A stretch of 64,000 nt of DNA from CAIMUX01 sp964473865 (GCA_964473865.1 CAYYQN010000006.1:1-64000); one strand, 5' to 3'. Positions 27,972 through 37,417 are shown, numbered from the stretch's first letter. The notes: generated from the sequence alone by a model not told the origin. Translations and numbers: made by a program.

Positions 27972-30098
27972 ATGAGACGAACCACTGCGTCGTGGTCTCT
28001 GGTCTTGACGTTGTCCTCCGTTCTCCTGGGGCAGACCGGGTGCCTGCTGGTACCGGACGATCCGGTGACGGCGGAGCCGGCGGCGAATCTTCGCCCCTCG
28101 GTTCGCATCGACGGGGGAACGGTTACGGCCGACCCGGACGGAACTGGCCAGGTGGCTCAGTTTTCCTGGAGCGGAGTGGATGTCGATGGTGCCATCGATT
28201 TCTATGAATGGGCCGTCGATGACATACACGCTGACGGCGCCTGGCACCGCACGACCGCGAACGTGGCGCGGTTCCGGGTTCCGGTGGAGGAGCTGCGGAC
28301 GGGGACGCCGCGCGATCCAGCCTTGGCCGCGTGGCACACGTTCTACATCCGGGCGATCGACGATGCCTCCGGGTGCTCCGAGCCGGACAAGCGCTATTTC
28401 AATGCCTGGACGATCGCACCGACTTCGCGGATCACGTTCCCGATTCTGTCTGAGGGATCGCCGGTGGGGCTCTGGCCGGCCGTCACCACCCGCTGGGAGG
28501 GAGAGGATCTCGATTCCTCCCGCCCGGATGCCAAACCGCTGGCCTACGAGTACAAGCTGGCGCGGCTGGCGATGGTTCCGGCCCCGGTGGAGAGCTATCT
28601 CGACTCCCTGCGCCACGGCCGGAACCTCCTGGACAGTCTGGGGCTTGATGCCGGAACCCGGTGGATCCGGGTCCCTTCCGCGACGACGCAGCTTGCTTTG
28701 CCGAGTCTCCCCTCGAGTGGCGCCTACGTCTTCGGGGTACAGGCGGTGGACGAGGCTGGGGTCATCGAACCCGTCCTCGACTACGGCCGGAACTACTTTG
28801 TGCTGGCCTGCTGCGCCGAGCAGATCCCCTTGATCGAAGTCCGCGAAGGGTCGCTCGGCACCTTCCGGTTCCCGGTGGACGGTCAGATCTGGCAGACCGA
28901 CGTGCCTTCGGGCGTTCCGCTCCGGTTCATGTGGACCGGAGACGCCAGTCACTACGGTTCCCGGACCGGAATGGTGAACTACGGATTCGACATCCCCGAC
29001 CCGGGGGACGAGTCGCTCCATGATCCGCATGGAATCGGCGGGTGGATCGGCTGGGGCTACCACCGGGGCACCGAACGGCCGGTCACGTACGGCGTGGACC
29101 AGGGGGGCACTACGCACTATCTCTGCATCCTGATGCGCGACATCAACCAACACCCATCCTCCACCCGTCGGTGTGTGGTCAGGATGAAGATCGTTCCGTT
29201 CACCTTCACCAAGACGGCCCTGGTGGTCGACGATGCCCGCTTCACCTCCGTCATTCACGACGCCGACCATGACGCGTTTCTCGACCGGACCGTCCTGCGC
29301 CGGCTGCGCAGTCTCGGCCCCGTGGACGACCTCCCGATCTGGCGGGCATACCAGGAGGCCGGAACCGCGCCGGCCAGGCTCCGGCTCGAGGAGCTGGCGG
29401 ACTATCAAGCGATTGTCTGGAGCCTGAATCTTGGGGCGAGCGTGCACAACGGACTGGGGGTTGCGGAGAATGAAGCGGCGTTGGCTTCCTATGTGAAAGC
29501 CGGAGGCCGCCTTTTCATGTTCGGGACTCCCATCGTGGGCATGAACCGCAAGGAGTTGGTCTACCCCTTGGGTCCGCCCGAGACCGCGGCGGGACAGTCC
29601 AGGCTCTACTTCCGGTTCCTCTACATGCGAGACGAGATCGTATCCGGCACGCGCAGCTCCGGCGACGCCTGCTATGCGATCAAGAGCGGTCTCGTCGCCG
29701 CGCGCTCGGCGCACCCGGCGTTTCCGGATCTCTTCCTGGATCCCGCGAAGTGGGACCCCGAGCTTATTCAAGAGGGCGACTACAAAGGAGGGGTTCGCTG
29801 GGAAGGGAACATGGCGAGCCTTGGGCAAGAGCCGACGCCGTACGCGGGGCTCGACACCCTGTATACGGTGGAGACGTGGAATCGCTCCGTCCGCACGCAA
29901 TGCGGCGTCGAGCCCTCACCGGTCGAGGGCGCGATCATCTCCGCGCGGTACCAGTCGACGGCGGCGGACACGCTCTCAGGCCGGCAGCACGGGCGGGTGC
30001 TCTGGATCGACATTCAGCCCTGGTGGTTCCAGGAAGATCGCCTGCTGGATGCCGGGACGGCGGCCGTGAACTGGCTCTTCACCGGGCGGGAGCAGTAG
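27972..30098 (+). CDS. Large lipoprotein with Ig-like repeats, function unknown
   Basis: A 708-residue protein whose signal peptide ends in the lipobox GQTGC. An Ig-like region follows (FSWSGVDVDGAIDFYEWAVD...) and is apparently repeated once more. The later half begins TALVVDDARF, contains YQAIVWSLNL and AGGRLFMFGTPIVG, and looks like a glutamine-amidotransferase-like Rossmann domain without obvious catalytic residues. Proteins of this type occur in FCB candidate phyla, but no function is known to me. The start was set at the ATG beginning the signal peptide; the open frame extends 50 codons further. A second lipoprotein gene starts 126 nt downstream. Confidence 0.75.
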   Translation: MRRTTASWSLVLTLSSVLLGQTGCLLVPDDPVTAEPAANLRPSVRIDGGTVTADPDGTGQVAQFSWSGVDVDGAIDFYEWAVDDIHADGAWHRTTANVARFRVPVEELRTGTPRDPALAAWHTFYIRAIDDASGCSEPDKRYFNAWTIAPTSRITFPILSEGSPVGLWPAVTTRWEGEDLDSSRPDAKPLAYEYKLARLAMVPAPVESYLDSLRHGRNLLDSLGLDAGTRWIRVPSATTQLALPSLPSSGAYVFGVQAVDEAGVIEPVLDYGRNYFVLACCAEQIPLIEVREGSLGTFRFPVDGQIWQTDVPSGVPLRFMWTGDASHYGSRTGMVNYGFDIPDPGDESLHDPHGIGGWIGWGYHRGTERPVTYGVDQGGTTHYLCILMRDINQHPSSTRRCVVRMKIVPFTFTKTALVVDDARFTSVIHDADHDAFLDRTVLRRLRSLGPVDDLPIWRAYQEAGTAPARLRLEELADYQAIVWSLNLGASVHNGLGVAENEAALASYVKAGGRLFMFGTPIVGMNRKELVYPLGPPETAAGQSRLYFRFLYMRDEIVSGTRSSGDACYAIKSGLVAARSAHPAFPDLFLDPAKWDPELIQEGDYKGGVRWEGNMASLGQEPTPYAGLDTLYTVETWNRSVRTQCGVEPSPVEGAIISARYQSTAADTLSGRQHGRVLWIDIQPWWFQEDRLLDAGTAAVNWLFTGREQ

Positions 30099-30224
30099 CC
30101 GCCGACCGGGACCGGTTGGAGCGGTCCGGCGGCGAGCTGCGAGGGGGTGGGGCGGTTGGACAGAGGGCCGGGGCCGCGGGAGAAACCAGGAGATCCGACG
30201 GCCGGAGACGAGGGAGGCTTGGCC

Positions 30225-31412
30225 ATGCAGAGACTCGCGATGATCGCCCTCTGGGCGGCGCTGATCTTCTTCGCATGCGGAGACGATGACGAACCGACCA
30301 CGCCGGTGACGCTCGGCTCCTGCTGCGCCTCCGACGGGACCTGCACCTTGACGCCGCCGACGGCCTGCGGCGGGAGCTGGACGTTGGGGGGGGTGTGCAC
30401 GCCGAATCCCTGTGCCGATCCCAACGGCGCCTGCTGTGATGCGGGCGGTTCCTGCGCCATCTCCCCGCAGGCCGATTGCGTCGGGACCTGGATTGCGGAC
30501 GAGGTCTGCACGCCGAATCCCTGCCCGGCGTCCGGCGCATGCTGCATGCCGGACCACACCTGCACCGTGACCAGCGAGGCAGGCTGTTCGGGCGTCTTCA
30601 TACCGGAGGCAAACTGCTCGCCGAATCCGTGTAATCCACCGTCAGGTATGCGTCTGATCCCCAGCGGCACCTTCACGATGGGCAGCCCGCCGACGGAGCT
30701 GGGTCGGTGGAGCACGAACGAGGCCCCGCACCAGGTGACGCTGACCCGGGCGATCTACGTCGGCATCCACGAAGTGACGCAGGCGGAGTGGGAGGAGCGC
30801 ATGGGCTGGAACGACTCTCGAGTTGCGGGCCCCAGCCGGCCGGTGGATACGGTCACCTGGTATGACGCGGTCAGTTACTGCAACCAGCGATCCGCCGCCG
30901 AGGGCCTCACCGCCGTCTACACGATCACCGAGGAGGAGACCGAGGGGTACCACCTGGTGAGCGCCACGGTCGTCTGGAATCCGGCGGCGAACGGCTATCG
31001 GCTGCCGACCGAAGCGGAGTGGGAGCACGCCTGTCGGGCGAGCAGCACCACGGCATTCAGCAACGGCGGGATCACCGACACGCTCTGCGCGGATCCCCGG
31101 CTGGACCAGGTGGGGTGGTATTGCGGGAACGCCGCGGGCATGACCCACGATGTCGGGGGCAAGACTGTGAACGGTTGGGGTCTTGCCGACATGCACGGAA
31201 ACGTCTGGGAGTGGTGCTGGGACTACTGGGAAGAGAGCTATGGCGGGGACGCGACCGATCCGACTGGTCCCGCCGCCGGCTCCGACCGCGTCATGCGCGG
31301 AGGCGGCTGGAGCACGGATGCCCGGCGCTGCCGGTCCGCCCACCGCGCCGGCGTTCCCCCAGACGACCTGTACAGCGGCTACGGTCTGCGGATTTGCCGC
31401 AACCGATCGTGA
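30225..31412 (+). CDS. Lipoprotein with Cys-rich repeats and formylglycine-generating-enzyme-like domain
   Basis: A 395-residue exported protein. A short signal peptide ends IFFAC, a probable lipobox followed by an acidic DDD. Three six-cysteine repeats follow (each CC...C...C...C...C ending CTPNPC or CSPNPC), and then a SUMF1/FGE-type domain fills the rest (GMRLIPSGTFTMGS, YRLPTEAEWEHACRA, DMHGNVWEWCWDYW, RVMRGGGW, GLRICRN). The FGE fold is found in formylglycine-generating enzymes, in ergothioneine-type enzymes and in many non-catalytic surface proteins. Lipid anchoring and the Cys stalk favour a surface binding or structural role. The Shine-Dalgarno GAGGGAGG supports this start. Confidence 0.82.
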   Translation: MQRLAMIALWAALIFFACGDDDEPTTPVTLGSCCASDGTCTLTPPTACGGSWTLGGVCTPNPCADPNGACCDAGGSCAISPQADCVGTWIADEVCTPNPCPASGACCMPDHTCTVTSEAGCSGVFIPEANCSPNPCNPPSGMRLIPSGTFTMGSPPTELGRWSTNEAPHQVTLTRAIYVGIHEVTQAEWEERMGWNDSRVAGPSRPVDTVTWYDAVSYCNQRSAAEGLTAVYTITEEETEGYHLVSATVVWNPAANGYRLPTEAEWEHACRASSTTAFSNGGITDTLCADPRLDQVGWYCGNAAGMTHDVGGKTVNGWGLADMHGNVWEWCWDYWEESYGGDATDPTGPAAGSDRVMRGGGWSTDARRCRSAHRAGVPPDDLYSGYGLRICRNRS

Positions 31413-31484
31413 GCCCGGCTCGCTGATCGTTCGTCCCGCGGACTCCGGTGATTTCGAGGTGCGCGGACCGGCTCCCGCGACCTC

Positions 31485-32288
31485 CTAGGGCGTCCTGGCG
31501 GTCACGTGCAGCGCGCGGGTCAGGGTGACCTGCATCGCCTGTCCCGGGTCGATCACGATGTCGTTCCCGCGCGTGGCGATCGCCCAGGCGGCACCAGCCG
31601 CGGCTCCGGCGGCGGCGCCCTCGGCCGCGCCTTTGCGGCCACCCAGCACCCCGCCGACGACCGCGCCGCCCAGGGCGCCGCCTACGGTTTTGCCGATGTC
31701 GCCCCGGGCCGTGCCCTCGCCCTGAAGGACCAGCGGCTCAGCGTAGATCGGATACGACTTCCCGTCGGGAGTCACCAGCTCGCGATACTCCAGGGTCATG
31801 TCGGCCTTGCCGCCGACCCGTTCCGCGGGCTTGGAGAAGGTGACTTCCCCGCGGATTCTGGATCCGATCGGGATGATCTCGCCGGCCGTCTTCAGGATCG
31901 CCGGCTTGACCAGGTGGGCTTGGAAGGAGCTTCCGGCTTTGTGCGTCTCGGTGGAGACCTTCCCGTCGAGCACGCACTGGAACTCATATCCGGCGGGTAG
32001 CTTCACCACCTGGGTTGCGGGGGCGGCGGGTGGGGTCTGGGGGGCCGGAGTTGGCTCAGTCTTGGCTTCGGGCTTGGTCTCGGGCTTGACCTCGGCCGGT
32101 TTCGGAGCTGCCGGTTCCGCGGGTTTCGTCTCCGCCGGTTGCGCCGATTCGATCGGTGGCGGCGTCTCCGTGTGGCGCGGCTCAACCTGCGTGCTCGTCT
32201 GCTCGGTGGCCTTGGTGTCCTTCTTCCCGCCGGAGCATCCGGCGAGCGCGACCGCCGCCACCACGACCAGGATCCACCAGGTCTTCAT
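31485..32288 (-). CDS. Lipoprotein with charged repeat linker and glycine-zipper segment
   Basis: A 267-residue lipoprotein: MKTWWILVVVAAVALAGC gives a clear signal peptide and lipobox (Cys18). Residues about 20-95 are a low-complexity Pro/Ala/Glu/Lys linker. A beta-rich domain follows (YEFQCVLDGKVSTETHKAGSS, GSRIRGEVTFS), with a Gly/Ala-rich zipper (GGALGGAVVGGVLGGRKGAA) near the C-terminus, which may insert in or contact membrane. The Shine-Dalgarno GAGGAGGAAAGC is strong. An open frame extends far upstream to 35003, but that is antisense to pnp and not coding. It is divergent from pnp. Confidence 0.82.
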   Translation of the reverse strand: MKTWWILVVVAAVALAGCSGGKKDTKATEQTSTQVEPRHTETPPPIESAQPAETKPAEPAAPKPAEVKPETKPEAKTEPTPAPQTPPAAPATQVVKLPAGYEFQCVLDGKVSTETHKAGSSFQAHLVKPAILKTAGEIIPIGSRIRGEVTFSKPAERVGGKADMTLEYRELVTPDGKSYPIYAEPLVLQGEGTARGDIGKTVGGALGGAVVGGVLGGRKGAAEGAAAGAAAGAAWAIATRGNDIVIDPGQAMQVTLTRALHVTARTP

Positions 32289-32492
32289 GCGCTTTCCTCC
32301 TCTCGTCGGTTCGGGGAACCGGGTCTTCCCCGGGGGTCTCTCCCGGGATCGAGGCGAGGATTTCCTCCCTGAGCCGATCCTGGTGTCCCCCTCCTGCAGC
32401 CAGAGTGTATCCTGGCCGCATCTCCGGCGCGGCGAAAGAAGAAATGTGCCGGTTCGGGCCGGTGCGGCGGGAGCAGAGATCTGGAGGAATCG

Positions 32493-34667
32493 ATGGCAGG
32501 TACCCAGATGCGGCCGTGGAGCGGCTCGGTCCGCGTGGGCGAGACCGAGATCGGAATCGAGACCGGGAGGATCGCGCGGCAGGCCGATGCGGCGGTGCTG
32601 ATTCGCCAGGGCGACACGGTGCTCCTCGCCACGGCCACCGCCGCGCCTCGCCCGCGTGAGGGATTTGACTTCTTTCCGCTCACGGTTGAGTACCGGGAAC
32701 GCCTCTCCGCCGCCGGTCGATTTCCCGGCGGGTATCGCAAGCGCGAAGGGCGCAGTTCGGATCGCGAGATCATCGCCTGCCGGTTGACCGATCGGACGAT
32801 CCGGCCGCTCTTTCCGGAAGGGTATCGCTGCGAGGTGCAAGTCCTCGCGACGGTCTTGTCCTACGAACCGGGGACCGATCCGGAGGTGCTCGCCATCACG
32901 GGCGGAGCCGCCGCGCTTCACCTGTCGGGGATCCCCTTCGACGGACCGGTCGCGGGACTGCGCCTGACCTGCACCGCGGATGGCGACTGGGTGGTCTTCG
33001 GAGGGGAGGAAGACCGAGAGAACGCGCGGGCCGAGTTGGTGATTTCGCTCGGTCCGACGGGGCTCGTCATGATTGAGGGAGAGGCGCGGGAGCTTCCCGA
33101 GGCCGAGATCGTGAAGGCGATTCAGGTCGCTTCCGATGCGATAGCGCCGCTGCACGCGCTGATGAACGAAGCTCGCGCCGCGGCGGGAAAGCCGAAGCGG
33201 GAGTTCGCGCCCCCGGTCCCGGATCCGGACGTTGACCCGCTGGTGCGCACGCTGGCCACAGAGTCGTTGCGGACCGCGCTGCGCACCCCCGGGAAGCACC
33301 TGCGTCAGGCGGCGATCGAGGCGGTGCGCGAGGAGGTCCGGCGGGAGCTGGCGCGCCGACTGCCCGAGCGCGCGGCTGCGGATGAGGCGGCCGCAGGCGG
33401 CGGGGCCCCTGCCGGTGTCGGGCTCGGCGTTGATGCGACCGAGGCATTCTCCCGCCTGGAGCACGAACTCCTGCGCCGCGCCATCCTCGAAGACGGTGTG
33501 CGGGCCGACGGCCGCTCGCCGGCGGAGATCCGGCCCATCGTCGGCGAAGTCGGGTTGATACCCCGCGTGCACGGTTCGGCGCTCTTCACCCGGGGCGAGA
33601 CGCAGGCGCTCGTGGTCACGACGCTCGGTACCGGCCGGGACGAGCAGGAGACGGAGTCGATCTACGGAAGCTTCCGAGAGCGGTTCCAGTTGCACTACGC
33701 GTTCCCGCCCTATGCGGTGGGCGAGGTCCGGCCGCTGCGCGGCCCCGGCCGGCGCGAAATCGGGCACGGGAATCTGGCGCGGCGCGCTCTCGAGGCGGTC
33801 CTGCCGTCGCCCGACGCGTTTCCGTACACGATCAAGGTCGAATCGGAGATCACGGAGTCGAACGGCTCGTCGTCCATGGCCACTGTCTGCGGCGGCTGTC
33901 TGGCTCTCATGGACGCGGGAGTGCCGGTGCGCCGGCCGGTGGCGGGCATCGCCATGGGGCTGGTGCAGCACGGGGAGTCGATCGCCGTCCTTTCCGACAT
34001 TCTGGGGGTCGAAGACCACCTCGGGGACATGGACTTCAAGGTTGCGGGTACGGCGGATGGCGTGACCGCGGTGCAGCTTGACAACAAGGTCGGCTCCTTG
34101 CCGCTCGAACTGCTGGAACGCGCGCTGGCCCAGGCGCGCCAGGGGCGGATCCACATCCTGGCGGAAATGGCCAAGACGCTGGCCGCTCCGCGCAAGCAGC
34201 TTTCGGCCTTCGCCCCGCGGGTCGAGGTGATGAAGATCCGACCTCACCGGATCCGCGACCTGATCGGCCCGGGGGGACGCCACATCCAGGACCTGCAGGC
34301 CGACGCCAATGTGAAGATCGATGTGCAGGATGACGGAACCGTGCGGATCTACGCCGCGGAGGCCGGGTCGCTGCCGTATGCCAGGCGGCGGGTCTGGGAA
34401 CTGACCGGCGAGCCGGAGGTGGGGAAGGTCTACCGCGGGACGGTGACCGGCGTAAAGGAATTCGGGCTGTTTGTGCGCCTCTTCCAAGGGATCGAAGGGT
34501 TGGTCCATGCCAGCGAGCTGTCCGAGGGACCCGGTCGGGGCACCGGCGCGGCGGCCGCGGAGGGGGACACGTTGGTCGTGAAGGTCCTGGGCGTGGAAGG
34601 AGGGCGGATTGCCCTGTCGCGCCGGGCGGCGATCGGGGTGGGTGAAGACGAGATCGAGGGACCCTAG
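32493..34667 (+). CDS. pnp: Polyribonucleotide nucleotidyltransferase (PNPase)
   Basis: A 724-residue phosphorolytic 3'-5' exoribonuclease of the RNA degradosome. Two RNase PH-like domains flank an all-alpha linker. The second contains ESNGSSSMA, GDMDFKVAG and LDNK (the D-x-K metal-binding pair is kept). KH (LIGPGGRHIQ) and S1 (KVYRGTVTGVKEFGLFVRLF) domains follow. After LDNK the sequence is VGSLP where most family members have an IxGIT-like loop, a minor divergence. The usual neighbour rpsO is absent; a divergent lipoprotein gene and lepB flank it. The Shine-Dalgarno GGAGGAATCG precedes the ATG. Confidence 0.97.
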   Translation: MAGTQMRPWSGSVRVGETEIGIETGRIARQADAAVLIRQGDTVLLATATAAPRPREGFDFFPLTVEYRERLSAAGRFPGGYRKREGRSSDREIIACRLTDRTIRPLFPEGYRCEVQVLATVLSYEPGTDPEVLAITGGAAALHLSGIPFDGPVAGLRLTCTADGDWVVFGGEEDRENARAELVISLGPTGLVMIEGEARELPEAEIVKAIQVASDAIAPLHALMNEARAAAGKPKREFAPPVPDPDVDPLVRTLATESLRTALRTPGKHLRQAAIEAVREEVRRELARRLPERAAADEAAAGGGAPAGVGLGVDATEAFSRLEHELLRRAILEDGVRADGRSPAEIRPIVGEVGLIPRVHGSALFTRGETQALVVTTLGTGRDEQETESIYGSFRERFQLHYAFPPYAVGEVRPLRGPGRREIGHGNLARRALEAVLPSPDAFPYTIKVESEITESNGSSSMATVCGGCLALMDAGVPVRRPVAGIAMGLVQHGESIAVLSDILGVEDHLGDMDFKVAGTADGVTAVQLDNKVGSLPLELLERALAQARQGRIHILAEMAKTLAAPRKQLSAFAPRVEVMKIRPHRIRDLIGPGGRHIQDLQADANVKIDVQDDGTVRIYAAEAGSLPYARRRVWELTGEPEVGKVYRGTVTGVKEFGLFVRLFQGIEGLVHASELSEGPGRGTGAAAAEGDTLVVKVLGVEGGRIALSRRAAIGVGEDEIEGP

Positions 34668-35041
34668 CGGGGTTCCGAACGACCCGGCCAGCCCGGACGA
34701 TTCGTGAGCGCTCGGCTCCGAAATCGAATCTACCCGCAGCTCTGGCGTTGCGCTCGCGCCGCCTCCCCGACGTGCTGGTTCAGGTACGCCGCCGTCATGA
34801 CATTTCCTCCGGGGGCCAGGGAACCCTCGGGCTGCTTTGTCAGTAGTTCCTGGATTGGGGTGGGCCTGGCCGCCGTCCGGGGTTGCGTTGCATCGGGCGA
34901 GCCCGGCGGCCGTCCGAGGTCCTGCCCGGCGCGGGAACCGGGCGTCGCGGGGCCGAGCCTGCAAGACCCGCCAGGCCGTCCGCGGTTTCCGGAGAGTCGG
35001 CACCCGCCCCGATGTCGGGCTCTGGCCGCACTGGAGGTATC
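34668..35041. other. Intergenic region between pnp and lepB
   Basis: A 374-bp gap. The only feature found is a very short minus-strand ORF with an unusually good ribosome-binding site (34730-34798). No terminator with a T-tract and no consensus promoter for lepB were recognised. Confidence 0.5.
34730..34798 (-). CDS. Putative 22-residue small ORF
   Basis: ATG at 34798 is preceded, after a 6-nt spacer, by GGAGGA, among the best Shine-Dalgarno arrangements in the window. The peptide has 22 residues: it begins MTAAYLNQHVGE and ends in SCG. It lies antisense to the pnp-lepB intergenic region. It could be a real small protein, a leader peptide or a coincidence in GC-rich DNA; nothing else supports it. 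Confidence 0.3.
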   Translation of the reverse strand: MTAAYLNQHVGEAARAQRQSCG

Positions 35042-35743
35042 ATGCGTATCCGTGCTTCCTCTTCGCTCCTTCGTTTCGTGCGAGACCTGCTCTTGACGCT
35101 CGGCCTTCTTGTCCTTGTGCAGATCGGAGTTGTCCAGGCGTATGTGGTGCCGACCGGCTCCATGGAGAAGACGATCCTCGCGGGCGAGTTGATCGTCGCC
35201 GACAAAGTCACGCTGGGTCCCCGCACCCCGCAGTGGGTCGGCATTCCCTGGACGAGAGCCGGAGTCCACCTGCCGGCGCTGAAACTACCGGGGCTGCGCG
35301 GTGTGGAGCGCGGCGAAATCGTCGTCGTGGAGGTGCCGGTCGAGAAGGTGACGCCCTATGTGAAGCGGGTCGTAGCCCTGGGCGGCGACATCGTGGAAGT
35401 GCGGAACAAACAGCTCTTCGTGAACGGGATCGCCCAGGACGATACCGTGGTGATCCGGCACGGCGACTCGCGGATCCTGCCTCGCGAGGCCGCGCTCCCG
35501 GGAGTCCCCCCTGCGCTCGGGAGCCGGGACAACTGGGGACCCTACCGCGTGCCCGCGGATCAGGTCTTCCTCATGGGCGACAATCGCGACTTCTCGGCCG
35601 ATTCGCGCTACTTCGGTCCGGTGCCGGCCAGGCAGATCGTGGGGCGGGCGCGACTCGTGGCGGCATCGTTCTCACCCTCGAGATTCTGGAGCGACCCGAT
35701 CGGCTCGTTCCGGTTGAGTCGCTGGGGCAAACGACTGGGTTGA
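35042..35743 (+). CDS. lepB: Signal peptidase I
   Basis: A 233-residue membrane-bound serine peptidase that removes signal peptides from exported proteins. One N-terminal membrane helix (about residues 10-34) is followed by the catalytic PTGSMEKTI (Ser40), the general-base box YVKRVVALGGD (Lys108) and GDNRDFSADSRYFGPV. The size and box order are those of the S26 family. GGAGG stands 4 nt before the ATG. Long signal-peptide-bearing genes throughout the window are its presumed clients. Confidence 0.95.
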   Translation: MRIRASSSLLRFVRDLLLTLGLLVLVQIGVVQAYVVPTGSMEKTILAGELIVADKVTLGPRTPQWVGIPWTRAGVHLPALKLPGLRGVERGEIVVVEVPVEKVTPYVKRVVALGGDIVEVRNKQLFVNGIAQDDTVVIRHGDSRILPREAALPGVPPALGSRDNWGPYRVPADQVFLMGDNRDFSADSRYFGPVPARQIVGRARLVAASFSPSRFWSDPIGSFRLSRWGKRLG

Positions 35744-35930
35744 CCCGCCGGCCGGCCCCCAAAAACGATGCTTGTCGGAGTGGGGGGAAGTCGCTGTATT
35801 CTTCGGCCGTGCGCAAATGGGATCGGGGCGAGACCGCGGGTCCGGGCGGAGCCGGCCGCGGATTTTGGCATTCCGATCAGGCGGTGTCCGGCAGAGCGAA
35901 GGGGCCGGCAGCCAGAGGGAGTTGGCAGGA

Positions 35931-35967
35931 GACCGGCGCGCGCCGGTCGAGGGAGATCAGATCTCCC
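35931..35967 (+). promoter_or_regulatory. Two adjacent perfect palindromes upstream of a Cys-repeat gene
   Basis: GACCGGCGCGCGCCGGTC (35931-35948, perfect 18-bp palindrome) is followed after 2 nt by GGGAGATC-A-GATCTCCC (35951-35967, perfect 8-bp arms). They end 16 nt before the ATG of the Cys-repeat gene and immediately upstream of its Shine-Dalgarno. As DNA they could be operators; as RNA they would form two stacked hairpins next to the ribosome-binding site. Confidence 0.55.
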
Positions 35968-35983
35968 GTGGAGGGGAACCGCG

Positions 35984-37417
35984 ATGAAACAACTTCTGTG
36001 TTGTCTGGCGATCCTGTGCGGCATGGCGTCGGTGGCGATCGCCGGACCGAACTCGGGCGGCGTGCTCTGGGTGCACGACACCGGCCTGGCGTACACCGGC
36101 GACATGACGCTCCCACCGGTGAGCGCGCCTCCCACCGACTGCGCCACGGTGGACACTGAGCAACCGCTGGACGGAACCCAGCGGATCTGGAAGGTCTATG
36201 CGGCCTTCCCGCCGGGGAGCAGCCCGCGACTGAAGGGCCTTGGTTGGAGGATCGAGTTTCCGGAGGCCGGCGTCGGCGATCCCTACGTGGCCATGATCGA
36301 ACCCGGGTGCGGCCTTCCGAATGAAGACGGCCCGGGCACCGACTTCGCCATTCCCACCGAGGGCTTCCCGACCGACAGTGGCGGCGAGATCGGGCAGAGC
36401 TTCCCCACCGGCCCCCGGACCACGACGGTTGTGGAGCTGTACTACTTCTCCGGATTCGCCTATTCCACCACCGGCGCCACCACGCCAGTTTCGTTCAACG
36501 TGGCCCAGACCGCCAACCCGGACAACCGGTACTTCCTGGATGATGCCAGTCCCGCGCAGAACGCCGACCCGATCATGGGCTATGGCTCGTTGGGCTTCGG
36601 ACAGGCGGGCACGGCCCCGTGTCCGACCAGCGATCCTGACGCCGCCTGCTGCGCGCCCGGGGGCGGCTGCATGTTGACCAAGGAGTCTGCGTGTACCGCA
36701 CCGAATACCTGGCACCGCGAATGGTATGTCTGCGACCCGAATCCTTGCCCGCTGCCCACCGGGGCCTGCTGCTACTCCGACGGGAGGTGCCAGATGCCCC
36801 GCGAATCCCAGTGCCTGTTGGGTGGTGGCGTCTATCAGGGCGACTTCACCGTCTGCGACCCGAACCCGTGTCCACCGATCGCGGCTTGCTGTCTGGAGAG
36901 CGGAAGCTGTCTCGTGCGCACCGAGACCGCCTGCACGACGACCCTCGCCGGGATCTGGCACGCCGAGTGGTCGAGCTGCACGCCGAACCCGTGTCCGGCC
37001 CCTCCCACTGGTTCGTGCTGCGCCCCGAACGGAGCGTGCACGGTCACGGCCGAGGCGGCCTGCACGGAAGGAGACTGGACACTCTCCGGGACGTGTGTAC
37101 CGAACCTCTGCCCCGCGCCGCCCGACCAGGAGAGCCCGTGCTGCACTCTGCAGGCGGAATGCACGATGACGTTACGGGTGAACTGCATCGAGCCCAGCGT
37201 TTGGCGTCCCGAGTTCACTGCCTGCGATCCGAATCCGTGCCAGCTTCCGCTGGGCGCCTGTTGCACGCTGGAGAATAGCTGCACGGTGACCACGCAGGCG
37301 GCGTGCGATCCGGCCGCGAACTGGTATTACCAGGCCACCTCGTGCGATCCGAATCCCTGCCCGGCGTTGCCGGTGGAGCCCACGAGCTGGGGGCAGATCA
37401 AGAACCGCTACCACTAG
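35984..37417 (+). CDS. Secreted protein with six Cys-rich repeats and WGQIK tail
   Basis: A 477-residue exported protein with signal peptide MKQLLCCLAILCGMASVAIA. Residues about 21-215 form an unrecognised globular domain. From residue 220 there are six tandem repeats of about 35-40 residues, each with six cysteines (pattern CC-x6-C-x6/7-C-...-C-DPNPC), probably held by disulfides. The last ten residues are SWGQIKNRYH. The same tail, encoded by 21 identical bases, ends the unrelated protein at 55839-56987, which suggests a C-terminal sorting or attachment signal rather than part of a fold. It is followed by a strong terminator. The function is unknown; a surface or stalk protein is likely. 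Confidence 0.8.
   Translation: MKQLLCCLAILCGMASVAIAGPNSGGVLWVHDTGLAYTGDMTLPPVSAPPTDCATVDTEQPLDGTQRIWKVYAAFPPGSSPRLKGLGWRIEFPEAGVGDPYVAMIEPGCGLPNEDGPGTDFAIPTEGFPTDSGGEIGQSFPTGPRTTTVVELYYFSGFAYSTTGATTPVSFNVAQTANPDNRYFLDDASPAQNADPIMGYGSLGFGQAGTAPCPTSDPDAACCAPGGGCMLTKESACTAPNTWHREWYVCDPNPCPLPTGACCYSDGRCQMPRESQCLLGGGVYQGDFTVCDPNPCPPIAACCLESGSCLVRTETACTTTLAGIWHAEWSSCTPNPCPAPPTGSCCAPNGACTVTAEAACTEGDWTLSGTCVPNLCPAPPDQESPCCTLQAECTMTLRVNCIEPSVWRPEFTACDPNPCQLPLGACCTLENSCTVTTQAACDPAANWYYQATSCDPNPCPALPVEPTSWGQIKNRYH

Noticed and set aside
32289..35003. Very long minus-strand open frame (over 900 codons upstream of the lipoprotein)
   Set aside because: It is antisense to pnp and lepB, Arg/His-rich as expected for a shadow of GC-rich coding DNA, and the lipoprotein start at 32288 has its own strong ribosome-binding site and lipobox.
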